From Siphonodentalium dalli (lineage: Eukaryota > Mollusca > Scaphopoda > Gadilida > Siphonodentaliidae): a DNA stretch of 64,000 nt. Below, piece after piece: positions 61,503-64,000 of this stretch. The first letter of the stretch is position 1. Every line of letters begins with the position of its first letter. The position numbers and the translations under genes were made by a program. Under the pieces are notes generated by a model. It was not told where the DNA came from and ran no database searches. It worked only from the letters and a program-made list of their open reading frames with translations. Location: assembly GCA_032622095.1 (NCBI GenBank), contig CP136065.1, positions 109,533,195 to 109,597,194 of the forward strand, read 5' to 3'.

Positions 61503-61721
61503 ATGCCTAAGAAGTCAAAAGGCAAAAATAAGGACGACGAATGGTTCGATGAAAATGAGAAAAGAACAGAAGAGAAATTGAAAATGCTGGGCTTAGCTGA
61601 TTCGGAAAAAACATCTGCCAGCGCGGTTCCCAAAACAAAAAACAAGAAAAAGGTTTATGCTGTATTTAATACCTCAAACACCAATCTTGACCCCGAGACC
61701 TTTAATATCGATGGCCTATGA
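61503..61721 (+). CDS. First coding exon of an unidentified lysine-rich protein
   Basis: Begins MPKKSKGKNKDDEWFDEN, then KRTEEKLKMLGLADSEKT and a second basic run KTKNKKK. A lysine-rich, acidic-aromatic N terminus like this is typical of some translation or ribosome-associated proteins (ABCF1 and eIF5B types), but nothing diagnostic is present. As read it stops at 61721 (72 residues). More likely it splices at AAG/GTTTAT (about 61651) into an intron leaving the window. Upstream sequence has a CACGTG E-box near 61427 and a CCGGAA site near 61402. It lies on the + strand downstream of the copia element and is unrelated to the Schlafen gene. Confidence 0.5.
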   Translation: MPKKSKGKNKDDEWFDENEKRTEEKLKMLGLADSEKTSASAVPKTKNKKKVYAVFNTSNTNLDPETFNIDGL

Positions 61722-62104
61722 CTATTTATCACTTTGTGGATTTATATTATGATGGTGATAAACAAGTAAGGCATAGATGACAACATTTGGCAACTTTTGA
61801 ACTTATCTGTCGTTCCGATGATTTTCGGACACCAAAATATCTGTATCTGTATCTGTAGGTATCTCAGCGCAGGAGCCTTGCGACTGTAGGTGCGCCGTTG
61901 GGAGGACTTAAGCTGTTTTGTCTGTTGTTTCTTCACATACGCTCACATCCAGGCTATTCCATTCGAGAATTGTACGAACATAGAACGAATTTTCGTACTG
62001 TGGTACGTGTTACAACTCATTGTAATTCAATTGAGTATTTGTCACTAAAAACAAGCTTTCTGATTGGCCGAGAGCGGCTAACTTTCGTTTTTGATTCACC
62101 GACA

Positions 62105-62295
62105 TCGGCCGCTTCAGCGTGCATCAAATCTGAATGTAGCACGGTCAAATTTCATCAGCGCAGAACGAGTAGCGAAACGAGCACATCCGCGCGTTGTTGT
62201 CTATAGACACCGTTCATCGGCCGCTTCAGCGTGCATCAAATCTGAATGTGGCACGGTACAATTTCATCGGCGCAGAACGGAGTAGCGAAACGAGC
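62105..62295 (+). repeat. Tandem duplication of ~80 bp, CpG-rich
   Basis: TCGGCCGCTTCAGCGTGCAT and about 60 further bases occur at 62105-62185 and again at 62217-62295 with a few changes; 112-bp period. Confidence 0.8.
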
Positions 62296-62474
62296 CAACC
62301 CGCCCCACAGGAAATGGTTACAGAGCAGTGTTCCGAGTAACGCAATGAACAAACCCAATGATTTGTGCACGGTGACAACGGCGAAATGAAAGTCTCGATT
62401 CGTGTCATGAAAATGACTAAATGAAATTTTTTATACAGTTTTTTTGCAAATTCCTTGCTAGATTGAATTACAAT

Positions 62475-62620
62475 GGAGATAAACGTACCCTGTTTCGTTG
62501 TACATTCTGGGATTCGAGCATGAAAACAGTTTGTGAACTCGCCGGCAAGCCGGCTCGTTCACAAACTGTTTTCATGCTCGAATCCCAGAATGTACAACTC
62601 AACAGGGTATGTTTATCTCC
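62475..62620. mobile_element. Near-perfect 146-bp palindrome (MITE-like)
   Basis: GGAGATAAACGTACCCTGTT pairs with the complement ending at 62620; the ~70-bp arms differ at only a few positions, turning at GCCGGCAAGCCGGC. Flanking target duplication not evident. Confidence 0.8.
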
Positions 62621-62863
62621 TAAATATATAAATATTAAATCCAATTTTAATTTACTCAAATTTCCACATTCAATTCAGTTGGAGTATTACGGAAAACCAT
62701 TAGTGACAATGCATACAAATATATAAATCATAAACATTTCCGATTAATCATACTACTTTGCGATAAATCACAAATCTTTATGATAAATCGCAAACTACCG
62801 GTACTTTGAGATAAATCGTGGATAACATTGGGGACCATAATGGAAATAAATGGTTGTCGGACT

Positions 62864-64000
62864 TAGGGCTGGGCGATATTGGCCCCAAAAAATATCGCGA
62901 TATTATGGCGACAACATCGCGATACACGATATTATCGCGATATTATTTTGGTATATTACAATTGGTAAGTACAATGTACAATATATGCAATATTTCATGA
63001 ATAAAGTTTGCACAATACATCCCTACGTTTTATTTACGAAGTGTGTGTCATGGTGTCATGAGAGGTCGAGTAAATGTGTATTGAACAATTATCAGTAACA
63101 TCACAGTATACATGTATATAATGACCACTCGTCTGCAACAATTGACAGTTTGCCGACGGAGAAATAATAACTTTGAAACAAAGGGATATAATCATATAAC
63201 ACGGCCCACGTGCGTTTTCGCATACATTTTTTAGAGTTATATCCCTTTGACCATAGCGCTCAACACCATGCACACATTAAGCACTGCATTCGGTTTAAAA
63301 TTCGTGAGGAATTGGTTGTTTGTGAGACTACGGTATTTATCAGTGGTAATTGGTAGTTGGTAGCACCTTGGGACTTCAATGTCCATATACGGCAGCACTG
63401 GGAATTAGCGTTGACAATGCCACAATGGGCAGTGCCGAGGCAAAAGCCGACATGAAATGAATTTGCGTCGGCATTTTTTTAGCTGAGGAAAATAAATATA
63501 GACAATCATGTTCAATTAGTTTGTGAATTTGACATTTGTTGAAGCGATAGCAATGCCATGATCCGTACGGCACATGTCCACAAAATCATTTTACTAGCAA
63601 TTTGCACACATTGAGACGATCAGCTAGACTAAGTGTGGTCAATATAAAATCTGACATCGTAATCCGTCTCCAAGCAACCGGTTACGGTTGATAGAGCAAG
63701 CTGCACCAACTTGAAAGGAGGTCATTGTGCCAGTCGCATGCGCGCGACATACCAATCTCACAGTGTAGCCAACTGATGCTACTAGTATCTCTTTGATGTT
63801 TCCGACGAAGCATATCCAACTTGACAAGCACGTGCTCCGATGTTTTAGAACATTTTCGACTGCGTATTTCCGGGAAGTTTGGGACTATTATCTGATTATA
63901 CTTACTCTAACTTCGCTGTTTGTTGGGACCATATGATGGGTTTCAACCTACATGGATAATATTACTACTTGGGACGGTATTACGATATTTTTATTTCAGA
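62864..64000 (+). mobile_element. Left end of a hAT-like element, truncated by window end
   Basis: TAGGGCTGGGCGATATTGG followed by repeated ATATCGCGATATTA blocks is the usual left end of one hAT group. No matching TATCGCCCAGCCCTA end is seen before 64000, so the element is either longer or truncated; the real right limit is unknown. Confidence 0.5.

Overview
This is AT-rich, intron-rich, repeat-packed animal DNA, most likely from a mollusc and probably a bivalve. The basis is the set of interspersed elements with CCGT-type microsatellites and ~160-bp internal tandem core repeats (they resemble the 'pearl' elements described in bivalves), plus hAT, TTAA-type and TA-type MITEs, a V-SINE-like SINE and a Ty1/copia element. 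The species call is inference; no rRNA, mitochondrial or other diagnostic gene is present.

The main gene runs on the + strand across most of the window (3049-46606, 5' end missing). I assembled twelve exons by hand from splice sites and intron phases. They encode about 806 visible residues: N-terminal helical (ARM/HEAT-like) sequence, a Tudor domain, armadillo-like helices, a low-complexity acidic linker, a Schlafen-type AlbA_2 domain and a short C-terminal coiled coil. Intron 1 uses a GC donor. A protein joining Tudor, ARM and Schlafen modules is unusual and suggests a small-RNA (piRNA-type) nuclease or its scaffold; this is the main discovery candidate of the window.

The introns and flanks are filled with mobile DNA. 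1-2.9 kb: two repeat families and a foldback MITE. 4.7-8 kb: inverted copies of a dispersed repeat around a small minus-strand gene broken by a hAT insertion. 9-21.6 kb: MITEs, a SINE and pearl-like elements. 21.9-29.5 kb: a satellite-like array with higher-order duplications. 29.5-36.4 kb: a large terminal-inverted-repeat element with a possible decayed transposase end, next to a short derivative. 37-46 kb: more MITEs, a pearl-like element, a second hAT element, and the Schlafen-domain exons.

Downstream, 46.6-51.3 kb is mostly MITEs. At 51281-55916 lies an intact Ty1/copia retrotransposon with an open 1416-residue polyprotein, identical 86-bp LTRs, an 11-nt initiator-Met tRNA primer site and an ATTGT target duplication, so it is a recent insertion. 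From 56 to 64 kb there are further foldback elements, the start of another gene (61503, lysine-rich N terminus, unidentified) and the left end of a third hAT element.
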